Shown here: positions 56,310 to 64,000 of the stretch, piece after piece
How positions within the stretch are numbered: position 1 is the first letter of the stretch
Layout: each line of letters opens with the position of its first letter
DNA from: Enterobacter dykesii
Lineage (GTDB): Bacteria > Pseudomonadota > Gammaproteobacteria > Enterobacterales > Enterobacteriaceae
Direction of reading: 5' to 3'
Length of the DNA stretch: 64,000 nt
Assembly (NCBI RefSeq): GCF_008364625.2
Contig: NZ_CP126604.1
Location: 434,001 to 498,000, forward strand
Made by a program: the position numbers and the translations under genes
The notes under the pieces: generated by a model
Databases searched by the model: none
What the model saw: the letters and a program-made list of their open reading frames with translations, nothing else
What the model was told of the DNA's origin: nothing

Positions 56310-56951
56310 ATGGAACAGAATAAAGGTTTTTGGTATGCCGACTGGTCGTTCCCGATCTTCGTTGGCCTGCTCTCCTCCGGCGTTTTCGCCGGGACGCACA
56401 TGTACTACCTCTACGGCATCGGCGCGTTTAACGAAGTGGCCTTCGTAGCGATGCTGAAAGCGGGGATCGATACCGGCGTTTACGGCGCGGTGGCGGCGTT
56501 CGGCGCGAGCTTCCTGTTCGCCCGCATTATCGAAGGGTCGCTGGTGGGTATTCTCGACATCGGCGGCGCGATCCAGACCGGCGTGGGCCTCGGCGTTCCG
56601 GCGCTGCTGCTGGGCGCGGGCATCATGTTCCCGGTGACCAACTTCATTGCCGCGCTGATTACCGGTCTGGTGATTGGCCTGGCGATCGGCTACGTCATCA
56701 TCCTGGCGCGTAAGTTCACCATTAACCAGAGCAACTCCACCTACGGTGCAGACGTGATGATGGGCGCGGGTAACGCCTCCGGCCGCTTCCTCGGGCCGTT
56801 GATTATCCTCAGCGCCATGACCGCCTCCATTCCTATCGGCGTCGGTTCCCTGCTGGGTGCGCTGGTGTTCTACATCTGGCAGAAGCCGATCACCGGTGGC
56901 GCCATTCTCGGCGCAATGCTGTTGGGCTGGCTGTTCCCGGTCGCCCTTTAA
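56310..56951 (+). CDS. DUF4310 family membrane protein (EF_0833-type)
   Basis: 213 residues, five to six hydrophobic segments, rich in glycine (DIGGAIQTGVGLGVPALLLG). Preceded by CAGGAG and 13 bp after DUF4311. Likely second membrane subunit of the same permease. Two small soluble partners and two membrane subunits resemble the subunit plan of a PTS permease, but I see no PTS signature, so this is only an analogy. Confidence 0.85.
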   Translation: MEQNKGFWYADWSFPIFVGLLSSGVFAGTHMYYLYGIGAFNEVAFVAMLKAGIDTGVYGAVAAFGASFLFARIIEGSLVGILDIGGAIQTGVGLGVPALLLGAGIMFPVTNFIAALITGLVIGLAIGYVIILARKFTINQSNSTYGADVMMGAGNASGRFLGPLIILSAMTASIPIGVGSLLGALVFYIWQKPITGGAILGAMLLGWLFPVAL

Positions 56952-56956
56952 TACCC

Positions 56957-56976
56957 GCGGGCGCTCAGGCGCCCGC
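56957..56976. other. Intra-operon hairpin between DUF4310 and the amidohydrolase
   Basis: Perfect 8-bp stem GCGGGCGC/GCGCCCGC with a TCAG loop and no T-run, in the 42-bp gap. Likely an mRNA stability or processing element that separates the transport half from the enzyme half. Confidence 0.6.
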
Positions 56977-56993
56977 CTTATCAGGAGATCCTC

Positions 56994-58127
56994 ATGTTTG
57001 ATTTACTCCTGCGCCGTGCGCGCCTTGCCGACGATACCCTGACCGATATCGCCATTCAGGACGGGAAGATCGCGGCGCTGGGCGACATTGACGCCCCCGC
57101 GCATAAAACGGTTGAGCTGAACGGCGACGTGTTCGTCAGCGCAGGCTGGATTGACTCCCACGTTCACTGCTACCCGAACTCCCCGATTTACCACGACGAG
57201 CCGGACAGCGTGGGTATTGCCACCGGCGTCACTTCCGTGGTGGACGCGGGCAGTACCGGTGCCGACGACGTGGACGATTTCTACGAAATCACCCGTAAAG
57301 CCTCCACCGAGGTGTTTGCCCTGCTGAACATCTCCCGCGTGGGGCTGATTGCCCAAAACGAACTGGCCAACATGGCGAATATTGACGCCGACGCGGTGAA
57401 GCAGGCGGTGAAGCGCCACCCTGATTTTATCGTCGGCCTGAAGGCGCGCATGAGCAGCAGCGTGGTCGGTGAAAACGGCATTACGCCGCTGGAGCGGGCG
57501 AAAGCCATTCAGAAAGAGAACGGCGACCTGCCGCTGATGGTGCACATCGGCAACAACCCGCCGAACCTCGACGAAATTGCCGAGCTGCTGAGCTCCGGCG
57601 ATATCATCACCCACTGCTATAACGGCAAACCCAACCGCATTCTGACGCCCTCCGGCGAGCTGCGCGCCTCCATCACCTCCGCCCTGAAGCGCGGCGTGCG
57701 TCTGGACGTCGGCCACGGTACGGCGAGCTTCAGCTTTGAGGTGGCGAAACGCGCCATCGCGATGGGCATTCTGCCGCACACCATCAGCTCGGATATCTAC
57801 TGCCGCAACCGCATTAACGGCCCGGTGGGCTCGCTGGCAAGCGTGATGTCGAAATTCCTCGCCATCGGCATGTCTTTGCCGCAGGTGATTGACTGCGTGA
57901 CCGCCAACGCCGCCGACGGCCTGCGCCTTGCGCGCAAGGGCCGCATCCAGCCGGGTCTCGACGCGGATTTAACGCTGTTCACGATTAAACGCCAGCCGAC
58001 GGTGCTGACGGATGCCGAAAACGACAGCCTGCAGGCTGAACACATTCTGGTGCCGCTTGCCGCGATCCGCGCGGGCAAGGGCTACATGACCGAACAAGGG
58101 AGCACGGAACATGCCTTCGATTTATGA
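56994..58127 (+). CDS. Amidohydrolase/deacetylase-type metallohydrolase (EF_0837-type)
   Basis: 377 residues, TIM-barrel metal-dependent hydrolase. Motifs: DSHVHCYP (HxH), VGLKARMS with the lysine expected to be carboxylated, MVHIGNN, ITHCYNGK and DVGHGTASF with the metal-binding histidines. It resembles N-acyl-amino-sugar or N-acyl-amino-acid deacetylases and dihydroorotase-like enzymes. Preceded by CAGGAG. The following lyase and aldolase suggest it prepares an amino-sugar-acid substrate by removing an acyl group; inferred from context. Confidence 0.9.
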   Translation: MFDLLLRRARLADDTLTDIAIQDGKIAALGDIDAPAHKTVELNGDVFVSAGWIDSHVHCYPNSPIYHDEPDSVGIATGVTSVVDAGSTGADDVDDFYEITRKASTEVFALLNISRVGLIAQNELANMANIDADAVKQAVKRHPDFIVGLKARMSSSVVGENGITPLERAKAIQKENGDLPLMVHIGNNPPNLDEIAELLSSGDIITHCYNGKPNRILTPSGELRASITSALKRGVRLDVGHGTASFSFEVAKRAIAMGILPHTISSDIYCRNRINGPVGSLASVMSKFLAIGMSLPQVIDCVTANAADGLRLARKGRIQPGLDADLTLFTIKRQPTVLTDAENDSLQAEHILVPLAAIRAGKGYMTEQGSTEHAFDL

Positions 58128-59229
58128 GAAGTACAACTTAAAGCAGGTGATCAACACCTCTGGCCGCATGACGGCGCTCGGTGTCTCCACCCCGCGCCCG
58201 GAAGTGGTGCAGGCGGCGATGGACGGCATGAATCACTATTTCGAGATGAAGGATCTGGTCAACAAAACCGGGGAATACATCGCGAAGCTGCTGGATGTTG
58301 AAGGCGCGACGGTGGTCTCCTGCGCGTCGGCGGGTATAGCCCAGTCCGTGGCGGCGGTGCTGGTGAAAGACAGCGACTGGCTGCTGGAAAACCTGCACGT
58401 GACCCCGATTGAGAACAACGAAATCGTCCTGCCGAAAGGCCACAACGTGAACTTTGGCGCGCCGGTGGGCACCATGGTGGCGCTGGGCGGCGGCAAGCTG
58501 GTGGAAGCGGGCTACGCCAACGAATGCTCCGCCGATCAGCTGGCGGCGGCGATCGGCCCGCGCACAGCGGCGATCCTCTACATCAAATCTCACCACTGCG
58601 TGCAGAAAAGCATGCTCAGCGTCGAGCAGGCGGCAGTCGTCGCGCGCAAGCACGATCTCCCGCTGATCGTTGATGCGGCGGCGGAAGAAGATTTGCACGC
58701 GTATTACCGGTCCGGTGCCGATCTGGTGATCTACAGCGGCGCGAAGGCGATCGAAGGGCCAACCAGCGGGCTGGTGATCGGCAAAACCCAGTACGTTGAG
58801 TGGGTGAAGCGCCAGACGGCGGGCATTGGCCGCGCGATGAAGGTGGGTAAAGAGGGGATCCTCGGCCTGACCTGCGCCATCGAACATTATCTGACGGCAA
58901 CCAAAGAGAGCGGGGCCGAGATGGTGGCGAAGATGACGCCGTTTATCGAGGCGCTCAACACCCTGAACGGCGTGACCGCGCGCGTGATCTGGGACAGCGC
59001 CGGACGCGATATTGCCCGCACCGAGATTAAGTTCGACGAAGCCACCACCGGCGTCGGCACGGGCGATCTGGTGGCGAAGCTCAAGCAGGGCGAATACGCC
59101 ATTTACTTCCGTGGCTACAAGGCCAACGAAGGGATTATCGAGGCGGACGTGCGCAGCGTGAATGCTGACCAGCTGAACATCGTCTACCGCCGCATTAGCG
59201 AAGTATTAGGACAGGAGAAAAAAGCATGA
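58111..59229 (+). CDS. PLP-dependent lyase of the DgaE/SelA-like family
   Basis: 372 residues, fold type I PLP enzyme related to selenocysteine synthase. Lys212 in IYSGAKAIEGPTSG is the expected Schiff-base lysine; PLP-binding context DAAAEEDLHAYY lies before it. DgaE of Salmonella dehydrates/deaminates D-glucosaminate 6-phosphate to KDG-6-P. A matching ammonia-lyase step on an amino sugar acid is likely here. Overlaps the amidohydrolase by 17 bases and the aldolase start by 4. It is not SelA itself: no tRNA-binding N-terminal domain is seen. Confidence 0.88.
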   Translation: MPSIYEKYNLKQVINTSGRMTALGVSTPRPEVVQAAMDGMNHYFEMKDLVNKTGEYIAKLLDVEGATVVSCASAGIAQSVAAVLVKDSDWLLENLHVTPIENNEIVLPKGHNVNFGAPVGTMVALGGGKLVEAGYANECSADQLAAAIGPRTAAILYIKSHHCVQKSMLSVEQAAVVARKHDLPLIVDAAAEEDLHAYYRSGADLVIYSGAKAIEGPTSGLVIGKTQYVEWVKRQTAGIGRAMKVGKEGILGLTCAIEHYLTATKESGAEMVAKMTPFIEALNTLNGVTARVIWDSAGRDIARTEIKFDEATTGVGTGDLVAKLKQGEYAIYFRGYKANEGIIEADVRSVNADQLNIVYRRISEVLGQEKKA

Positions 59230-59966
59230 AACTGACCCCCAACTTTTACCGTGACCGCGTCTGCCTGAACGTGCTGGCAGGATCGAAAGCCAACGCCAGC
59301 GCCATTTACGAGGCGGCGGAAGGTCACGTGCTGGTGGGCGTGCTCTCCAAAAATTACCCGGACGTGGCGAGCGCCGTTGCCGATATGCGTGAATATGCCG
59401 CGCTGATTGATAACGCGCTCTCCGTGGGCCTGGGTGCGGGCGACCCGAACCAGTCGGCAATGGTGAGCGAGATCTCCCGTCACGTGCAGCCACAGCACGT
59501 CAACCAGGTGTTCACCGGCGTGGCCACCAGCCGCGCGCTGCTGGGGCAGAATGAATCGGTGGTCAACGGTCTGGTCTCTCCGACCGGCACCGTGGGGATG
59601 GTTAAAATCTCCACCGGCCCGCTGAGCAGCGCAGCGCCGGACGGCATTGTACCGGTTGAAACCGCGATTGCCCTGCTGAAGGATTTCGGCGGCAGCTCCA
59701 TCAAATACTTCCCGATGGGCGGCCTGAAGTGCCGTGACGAGTACAAAGCGGTGGCGGAAGCCTGCGCCCGTCACGACTTCTGGCTGGAGCCGACCGGAGG
59801 TATCGATCTGGAAAACTATGAGGAGATCCTGCAGATCGCCCTCGACGCGGGCGTGAGTAAAATCATCCCGCATATCTACAGCTCGATTATCGACAATGCC
59901 AGCGGCGATACGCGCCCGGAAGACGTGCGTACGCTGCTGGACATGACGAAGAAGCTGGTGAAGTAG
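59226..59966 (+). CDS. KDPG-aldolase-type protein (DgaF/EF_0839-type)
   Basis: 246 residues, TIM barrel. Candidate Schiff-base lysine in FPMGGLKCRDEY near residue 170, with GGSSIKYFPMGG. DgaF cleaves 2-keto-3-deoxy-6-phosphogluconate to pyruvate and glyceraldehyde 3-phosphate. Starts within the stop of the lyase gene (ATGA), so the two are probably made together. The product of the lyase is probably its substrate. Confidence 0.88.
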   Translation: MKLTPNFYRDRVCLNVLAGSKANASAIYEAAEGHVLVGVLSKNYPDVASAVADMREYAALIDNALSVGLGAGDPNQSAMVSEISRHVQPQHVNQVFTGVATSRALLGQNESVVNGLVSPTGTVGMVKISTGPLSSAAPDGIVPVETAIALLKDFGGSSIKYFPMGGLKCRDEYKAVAEACARHDFWLEPTGGIDLENYEEILQIALDAGVSKIIPHIYSSIIDNASGDTRPEDVRTLLDMTKKLVK

Positions 59967-60000
59967 AACAAAACCTTACCGCACACCTGAAGGAGCCACC

Positions 60001-61137
60001 ATGCACACCCGTACCCTGCTTGTCGCTTCACTCTCATTGTTCGCCACCGCCGCTATCGCCCAGCCGCAGTACGCCTGGGTGGGCACCTACAACCCCAACG
60101 GTGAAGGGCTGTACCGCTTCACCGTTGACCCGCAAAGCGGCGCGCTGGCGAATAAAACGCTGGTGAGCAGGCTGCCGAACGCCGCGCAGCTGGCCGTCTC
60201 ACGCGATGGCAAAACGCTCTATCTGGCAAGCGAAGTGGAGCAGGGCGTGGTGCAGGCGCTGCGGGTGGGGGATAACGGCGCGCTGAGCGAGCTGAATCAG
60301 GTCGCCTCCGGCGGCGCGGGACCGGTTTACCTGTCGCTGACGCCGAACGGTCAGCATCTGCTGGTGGCGAACTACGTCAGCGGATCTATCGCAGTGCTGC
60401 CCGTTAAGGCAGACGGCAGCTTGGGTGAGGCTACGGACACTCATCAGGATCAAGGCGAGCCGGGCGCGGCGAAGCCGGAAGCTGCCGTCGAGGGCAGTTT
60501 CGCGATCAGCGATCATAACGGCCCCCACGCGCACATGATCGCCGCCGATCCGAGCGGGAAATACGTATTTTCCACCGATCTGGGGCTGGATCGCCTCTAC
60601 CAGTACCGTTTTGACGATCGAACAGGAAAGCTGACGCCGAACGATCCGCCGTTTATCAGCGCCTCCTCAAAAGGCGCCGGGCCGCGCCACTTTGTCTTTA
60701 CGCCGAAGGGCAATGCCCTGTGGCTGATTAACGAAGAGGCGTCTACGCTCACCTATTATACCGTGAACGCCAACGGTACCCTGAAAGAGGGCAAAACGCT
60801 TTCAGCCCTGCCGGAAGGTTACAAAGGCACCAGCTTTGCTGCCGGGGTCGCATTAAGCGCCGACGGTAAACAGCTGTATGTGGCTAACCGTTTGCATAAC
60901 AGCATTGGGCACTTTACCGTAACAGCGGAGGGTACGCTGATGCATCAGGACGACGTGTGGACGCGCGGCGACTACCCGCGCACCCTGACGCTCGATAAGC
61001 AGGGACGCTGGCTGTACGTCATGAACCAGCGCAGCGACAACATTACCCGTTTCCGCGTGGCGCAGGACGGAAAATTGAGCTTCGAGCCGGACTATACCCC
61101 GGTCGGCAGCCCATCCCAGATGGTCATTTCACCTTAA
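60001..61137 (+). CDS. Secreted lactonase-family beta-propeller (6-phosphogluconolactonase-like)
   Basis: 378 residues with a signal peptide (LLVASLSLFATAAIA), so periplasmic, unlike the cytosolic Pgl/YbhE it resembles. Seven-bladed propeller with repeats of the type LYLASE, LLVANYVSGSIAVLP, HAHMIAADPSGKYVFSTDLG and KQLYVANR. It could open a sugar lactone outside the inner membrane before uptake, a useful first step for the locus. Ribosome site GGAGCCACC upstream; 34 bp after the aldolase. Confidence 0.88.
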   Translation: MHTRTLLVASLSLFATAAIAQPQYAWVGTYNPNGEGLYRFTVDPQSGALANKTLVSRLPNAAQLAVSRDGKTLYLASEVEQGVVQALRVGDNGALSELNQVASGGAGPVYLSLTPNGQHLLVANYVSGSIAVLPVKADGSLGEATDTHQDQGEPGAAKPEAAVEGSFAISDHNGPHAHMIAADPSGKYVFSTDLGLDRLYQYRFDDRTGKLTPNDPPFISASSKGAGPRHFVFTPKGNALWLINEEASTLTYYTVNANGTLKEGKTLSALPEGYKGTSFAAGVALSADGKQLYVANRLHNSIGHFTVTAEGTLMHQDDVWTRGDYPRTLTLDKQGRWLYVMNQRSDNITRFRVAQDGKLSFEPDYTPVGSPSQMVISP

Positions 61138-61156
61138 GCTGTAAGAGGACAACGAC

Positions 61157-63067
61157 GTGCGATTCCCGAACCAACGTTTAGCGCAACTTTTCGATCTGTT
61201 GCAAAACGAGACGCTGCCGCAGGACGAGCTGGCGCAGCGGCTGTCGGTCTCCACGCGAACCGTCCGTGCAGATATCACCGCCCTGAACGCGCTGCTGGCA
61301 AGCCACGGCGCGCAGTTTATATTGAGCCGGGGCAACGGCTATCAGCTTAAAATTGATGATGCCCAGCGCTACCAGCAGCTGCAGGCCTCCCACCCGCGCG
61401 CGCTGCGTATTCCCCGGACCGGGCCGGAGCGCGTGCATTATCTGGTGGTGCGTTTTCTGACCTCGGCATTTTCTCTTAAGCTCGAGGATCTGGCGGACGA
61501 GTGGTTCGTCAGCCGCGCCACGCTGCAAAGCGACATGGCCGAAGTCCGCGAGTGGTTCCACCGCTATAACCTGACGCTGGAAACGCGTCCTCGCCACGGC
61601 ATGAAGCTGTTTGGCAGCGAGATGTCGACCCGCGCCTGCCTGACCGATCTGCTCTGGGAGCTGGCGCAGCAGGACAGCCTGAACCCGCTGGTGACCGACG
61701 TGGCGCTGAATGCAGGCGTGGCGGAGCAGATGGTGCCGGTGCTGCACGACGCCTTGACGCGTCATCACATCCGCCTGACCGACGAAGGCGAGCTGTTCCT
61801 GCGCCTGTACTGCGCGGTGTCGGTGCGGCGCATCAGCGAGGGCTATCCGCTGCCGGAATTCCACGCAGAAGACGTGGAAGAGAACGTGCGCGAGGCGGCG
61901 AAGGATATCGCCGTCACTATTCAGCACCTGGCGGGCAAAGCGCTTTCACCTTCAGAGGAGAGCTGGCTGTGCGTGCACATTGCGGCGCGGCAGATCCAGG
62001 AGATCGCGCCCAGCGCGATTAATGCCGATGACGACGAAGCGCTGGTCAACTACATCCTGCGCTACATCAACACCCACTATAACTACAACCTGCTTAGCGA
62101 CGTGCAGCTGCACGCGGACCTGCTCACGCACATCAAAACCATGATCACCCGCGTGCGGTATCAAATCATGATCCCCAATCCGCTGCTGGATAACATCAAG
62201 CAGCACTACCCGATGGCGTGGGATATGACCCTTGCGGCGGTGTCGAGCTGGGGAAAATACACGCCGTATGCGATCAGCGAAAACGAGATTGGTTTCCTGG
62301 TGCTGCATATCGGCGTCGGGCTGGAGCGCCATTACAACATCGGCTACCAGCGCCAGCCGCGGGTGCTGCTGGTATGCGACGCCGGGAATGCCATGGTCCG
62401 CATGATCGAGGCGGTGCTCCAGCGCAAGTACCCGCAGATTGAGGTGGTCCGCACGCTCACCCTGCGCGAGTACGAGCTGGCGGAAACGATTGGCGAAGAC
62501 TTTGTGATCGCCACCGCCCGCGTCAGCGAAAAGTCCAAACCGGTGGTGACGATCGCCCCATTCCCGACCGACTATCAGTTAGAGCAGATCGGCAAGCTGG
62601 TGCTGGTGGACCGCACCCGCCCGTGGATGCTGGATAAATACTTCGACGCGGCCCATTTCCGCATTATCGACAAGCCGATCGATCAGCAGACGCTGTTCCG
62701 CGAGCTGTGTGAACAGCTTGAGGCCGAAGGCTTTGTTGGCGCGGAGTTCCTGGATTCGGTTGTTGAGCGTGAAGCCATCGTCAGCACCATGCTCGGCGAC
62801 GGTATTGCGCTCCCGCACTCCCTCGGCCTTTTAGCGCAGAAAACCGTGGTCTATACCGTGCTCGCCCCGCACGGCGTTCAGTGGGGAGACGAAACCGCGC
62901 ACGTCATCTTCCTGCTCGCCATCAGCAAAAGCGAGTACGAAGAGGCGATGGCGATTTACGATATCTTCGTCACTTTCCTTCGTGAACGGGCGATGTCGCG
63001 GCTCTGTAGCTGCAGTGACTTTGCCGAATTTAAGGCGGTGGCAATGGAGAGTTTGAGCCGGTTTTGA
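61157..63067 (+). CDS. PRD-containing transcriptional regulator with EIIB- and EIIA-like domains
   Basis: 636 residues from the GTG at 61157 (AGAGGA upstream). Two N-terminal HTH units (DELAQRLSVSTRTVRADITA at 20-40; LADEWFVSRATLQSDMAEVR near 110-130), two PTS regulation domains (about 190-290 and 300-400), an EIIB-like domain with Cys407 (VLLVCDAGNAM) and an EIIA-like domain with His554 (DGIALPHSLG). This is the MtlR/LicR-type activator plan rather than an RNA-binding antiterminator. PTS phosphorylation of His and Cys probably sets its activity. Last gene of the locus, so likely to control it. Confidence 0.93.
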   Translation: MRFPNQRLAQLFDLLQNETLPQDELAQRLSVSTRTVRADITALNALLASHGAQFILSRGNGYQLKIDDAQRYQQLQASHPRALRIPRTGPERVHYLVVRFLTSAFSLKLEDLADEWFVSRATLQSDMAEVREWFHRYNLTLETRPRHGMKLFGSEMSTRACLTDLLWELAQQDSLNPLVTDVALNAGVAEQMVPVLHDALTRHHIRLTDEGELFLRLYCAVSVRRISEGYPLPEFHAEDVEENVREAAKDIAVTIQHLAGKALSPSEESWLCVHIAARQIQEIAPSAINADDDEALVNYILRYINTHYNYNLLSDVQLHADLLTHIKTMITRVRYQIMIPNPLLDNIKQHYPMAWDMTLAAVSSWGKYTPYAISENEIGFLVLHIGVGLERHYNIGYQRQPRVLLVCDAGNAMVRMIEAVLQRKYPQIEVVRTLTLREYELAETIGEDFVIATARVSEKSKPVVTIAPFPTDYQLEQIGKLVLVDRTRPWMLDKYFDAAHFRIIDKPIDQQTLFRELCEQLEAEGFVGAEFLDSVVEREAIVSTMLGDGIALPHSLGLLAQKTVVYTVLAPHGVQWGDETAHVIFLLAISKSEYEEAMAIYDIFVTFLRERAMSRLCSCSDFAEFKAVAMESLSRF

Positions 63068-63099
63068 GGTATGGGCGGACGGATAACATCCGCCTTTGA

Positions 63100-63564
63100 T
63101 CATCGCAGATGATGCACAACCTGGTTACTGCTGCCGCGCCAGATCAGCGCCGGGTCTTTTAAATCCTGTACGAATTTGCCATCGACCAGGACGTTGATCA
63201 GATCCACCACTTCCATTTGCTGCGCGTTCAGCTCATCCAGCCTGTAGCCTGTCCAGACCCAGATATCTTTTCCCGCACACTCTGCACGAATGCGCTTCAC
63301 CAGTTTCAGGATCTCCGGCACGTTTTGCGGGTGTAGGGGGTCGCCGCCGGAGAGCGAGATCCCCTGGCGTTTGATGCGCGTGTCGTTAAGGTCGTTGACG
63401 ATCCGGTCTTCCATTTCGGCGGTGAACGGCATGCCGGAATTCAGGCGCCATGTGCTTTTGTTGTAACAGCCGGGGCATTCGTGAACGCAGCCAGAGACGA
63501 ACAGGGTGCAGCGGGTGCCGGGGCCGTTGACGATGTCGACGGGGTAGTATTGGTGATAATTCAT
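63100..63564 (-). CDS. nrdG: Anaerobic ribonucleoside-triphosphate reductase-activating protein
   Basis: 154 residues, as in E. coli. Radical-SAM activase that generates the glycyl radical in NrdD. CxxxCxxC cluster at Cys26, Cys30 and Cys33 (GCVHECPGCYN) is intact; GDPLHPQN supplies the family GGDP loop. Separated from nrdD by 141 bp filled with a palindromic repeat. Confidence 0.97.
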   Translation of the reverse strand: MNYHQYYPVDIVNGPGTRCTLFVSGCVHECPGCYNKSTWRLNSGMPFTAEMEDRIVNDLNDTRIKRQGISLSGGDPLHPQNVPEILKLVKRIRAECAGKDIWVWTGYRLDELNAQQMEVVDLINVLVDGKFVQDLKDPALIWRGSSNQVVHHLR

Positions 63565-63579
63565 AGCGTTAACCTGATG

Positions 63580-63686
63580 CCCTCACCCCGGCCCTCTCCC
63601 ACGGGGAGAGGGAGAAAACCGGAGTCAGGCTTAGCAATGTGCTCGATCGGTTCCCTCTCCCTTGAGGGAGAGGGGTAGGGTGAGGG
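63580..63686. repeat. Paired, mutually inverted CCCTCTCCC palindromic repeats
   Basis: Two palindromes, 63592-63612 (loop ACG) and 63653-63674 (loop TTGA), flanked by CCCTCACCCCGG on the left and TAGGGTGAGGG on the right. The two copies are inverted relative to each other, so the whole stretch can fold as one long imperfect hairpin. Lies between nrdD and nrdG. Confidence 0.75.
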
Positions 63687-63705
63687 GGAGAACCCTGCGC
63701 AGAAC

Positions 63706-64000
63706 TTACCCGATCTGCCCATTCCCCAAATGCTTCACGCGACGCTTCACCTCTTCCTGCTTGCCGGCGTTAAACGGACGCGCGTCCGGGCTGCCGAGAT
63801 AGCCGCACACGCGACGGGTCACGGAGACGCGAGCCGCATCGTGGTTGCCGCATTTCGGGCAGGTAAAGCCTTTGCTCGTACACTCAAACTCACCGGTAAA
63901 GCCGCACTCGTAGCACTCGTCGATTGGCGTGTTGGTCCCGTAATACGGCACGTGCTGATAGCTGTAATCCCACACGTCTTCCAGCGCCTTCAGGTTGTGC
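63706..64000 (-). CDS. nrdD: Anaerobic ribonucleoside-triphosphate reductase, C-terminal end (5' end outside window)
   Basis: About 98 visible C-terminal residues. Four cysteines (CYECGFTGEFECTSKGF then TCPKCG) form the zinc site, and RRVCGYLGSP carries the glycyl-radical glycine. The final residues KRRVKHLGNGQIG match E. coli NrdD. Reduces ribonucleoside triphosphates under anaerobiosis. Confidence 0.97.
   Translation of the reverse strand, partial: HNLKALEDVWDYSYQHVPYYGTNTPIDECYECGFTGEFECTSKGFTCPKCGNHDAARVSVTRRVCGYLGSPDARPFNAGKQEEVKRRVKHLGNGQIG

Noticed and set aside
58111..59229. Selenocysteine synthase SelA
   Set aside because: The protein is about 90 residues shorter than SelA, lacks its tRNA-binding N-terminal part, and sits in a sugar-acid locus beside an aldolase.
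63580..63686. CRISPR-like repeats between nrdG and nrdD
   Set aside because: Only two copies, in opposite orientation, with no regular spacer and no cas gene nearby.

Overview
The window reads as chromosomal DNA of an Enterobacter-like member of the Enterobacteriaceae. About half of it follows the order I recall from E. coli K-12: ytfG-ytfH-cpdB-cysQ-ytfJ-ytfK-ytfL, then msrA-tamA-tamB-ytfP, ppa-ytfQRT-yjfF, fbp-mpl-yjgA-pmbA-cybC and nrdG-nrdD. The predicted proteins match the E. coli products closely in length and sequence. GC is high, and REP-type and other palindromic repeats sit between genes. No rRNA, tRNA, CRISPR array, insertion sequence or replication origin was seen.

Three blocks interrupt this backbone. 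Block 1 (about 4.1-20.0 kb) is a compact biosynthetic cluster. It holds a stand-alone ketosynthase, a small membrane protein, a haem-oxygenase-fold (TenA/PqqC/UndA-like) candidate oxidase and a 2580-residue megasynthase with the order FAAL-ACP-KS-AT-ACP-aminotransferase-condensation. These are followed by a paraoxonase-like esterase, a ferredoxin-type reductase, an AlkB-type alkyl hydroxylase, an alpha/beta hydrolase and, convergent, an EntD/Sfp-type phosphopantetheinyl transferase. Two AraC-family regulators and a drug/metabolite exporter lie next to it. The domain logic predicts a beta-amino fatty acyl product whose alkyl chain is oxidised and which is passed to an unknown amine acceptor. 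This is the best candidate for an undescribed system. Block 2 (27.0-34.4 kb) has a GPH sugar/cation symporter, four tandem Gfo/Idh/MocA oxidoreductases and a divergent LacI regulator, and looks like an uncharacterised sugar or polyol catabolic operon. Block 3 (54.5-63.1 kb) is a ten-gene operon-like run matching a family known mainly through uncharacterised families (the EF_0829-EF_0839 type locus): PRD protein, SFCGS protein, DUF4312, DUF4311, DUF4310, metal-dependent amidohydrolase, PLP-dependent DgaE/SelA-like lyase, KDPG-type aldolase, secreted lactonase and a PRD/EIIB/EIIA regulator. A perfect 20-bp palindrome and a CRP-like site lie upstream.

Layout: 0-1 kb, C-terminal end of a Tsr-like chemoreceptor; 1-4 kb, exporter and AraC regulators; 4-20 kb, cluster; 20-27 kb, ytfG to ytfL (paeA); 27-34.4 kb, sugar operon; 34.4-42 kb, msrA, the TAM translocation pair, ytfP and ppa; 42-47 kb, galactofuranose ABC transporter; 47-49 kb, a second chemoreceptor behind a sigma-28 promoter and a LysR remnant; 49-54 kb, fbp, mpl, darP, pmbA, cybC; 54-63 kb, the orphan catabolic locus; 63-64 kb, anaerobic ribonucleotide reductase.

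Starts were moved inward from the longest open frame where a ribosome-binding site or a remembered E. coli orthologue supported it. Assignments are from reading the sequence and recalled family motifs; no database search was run.
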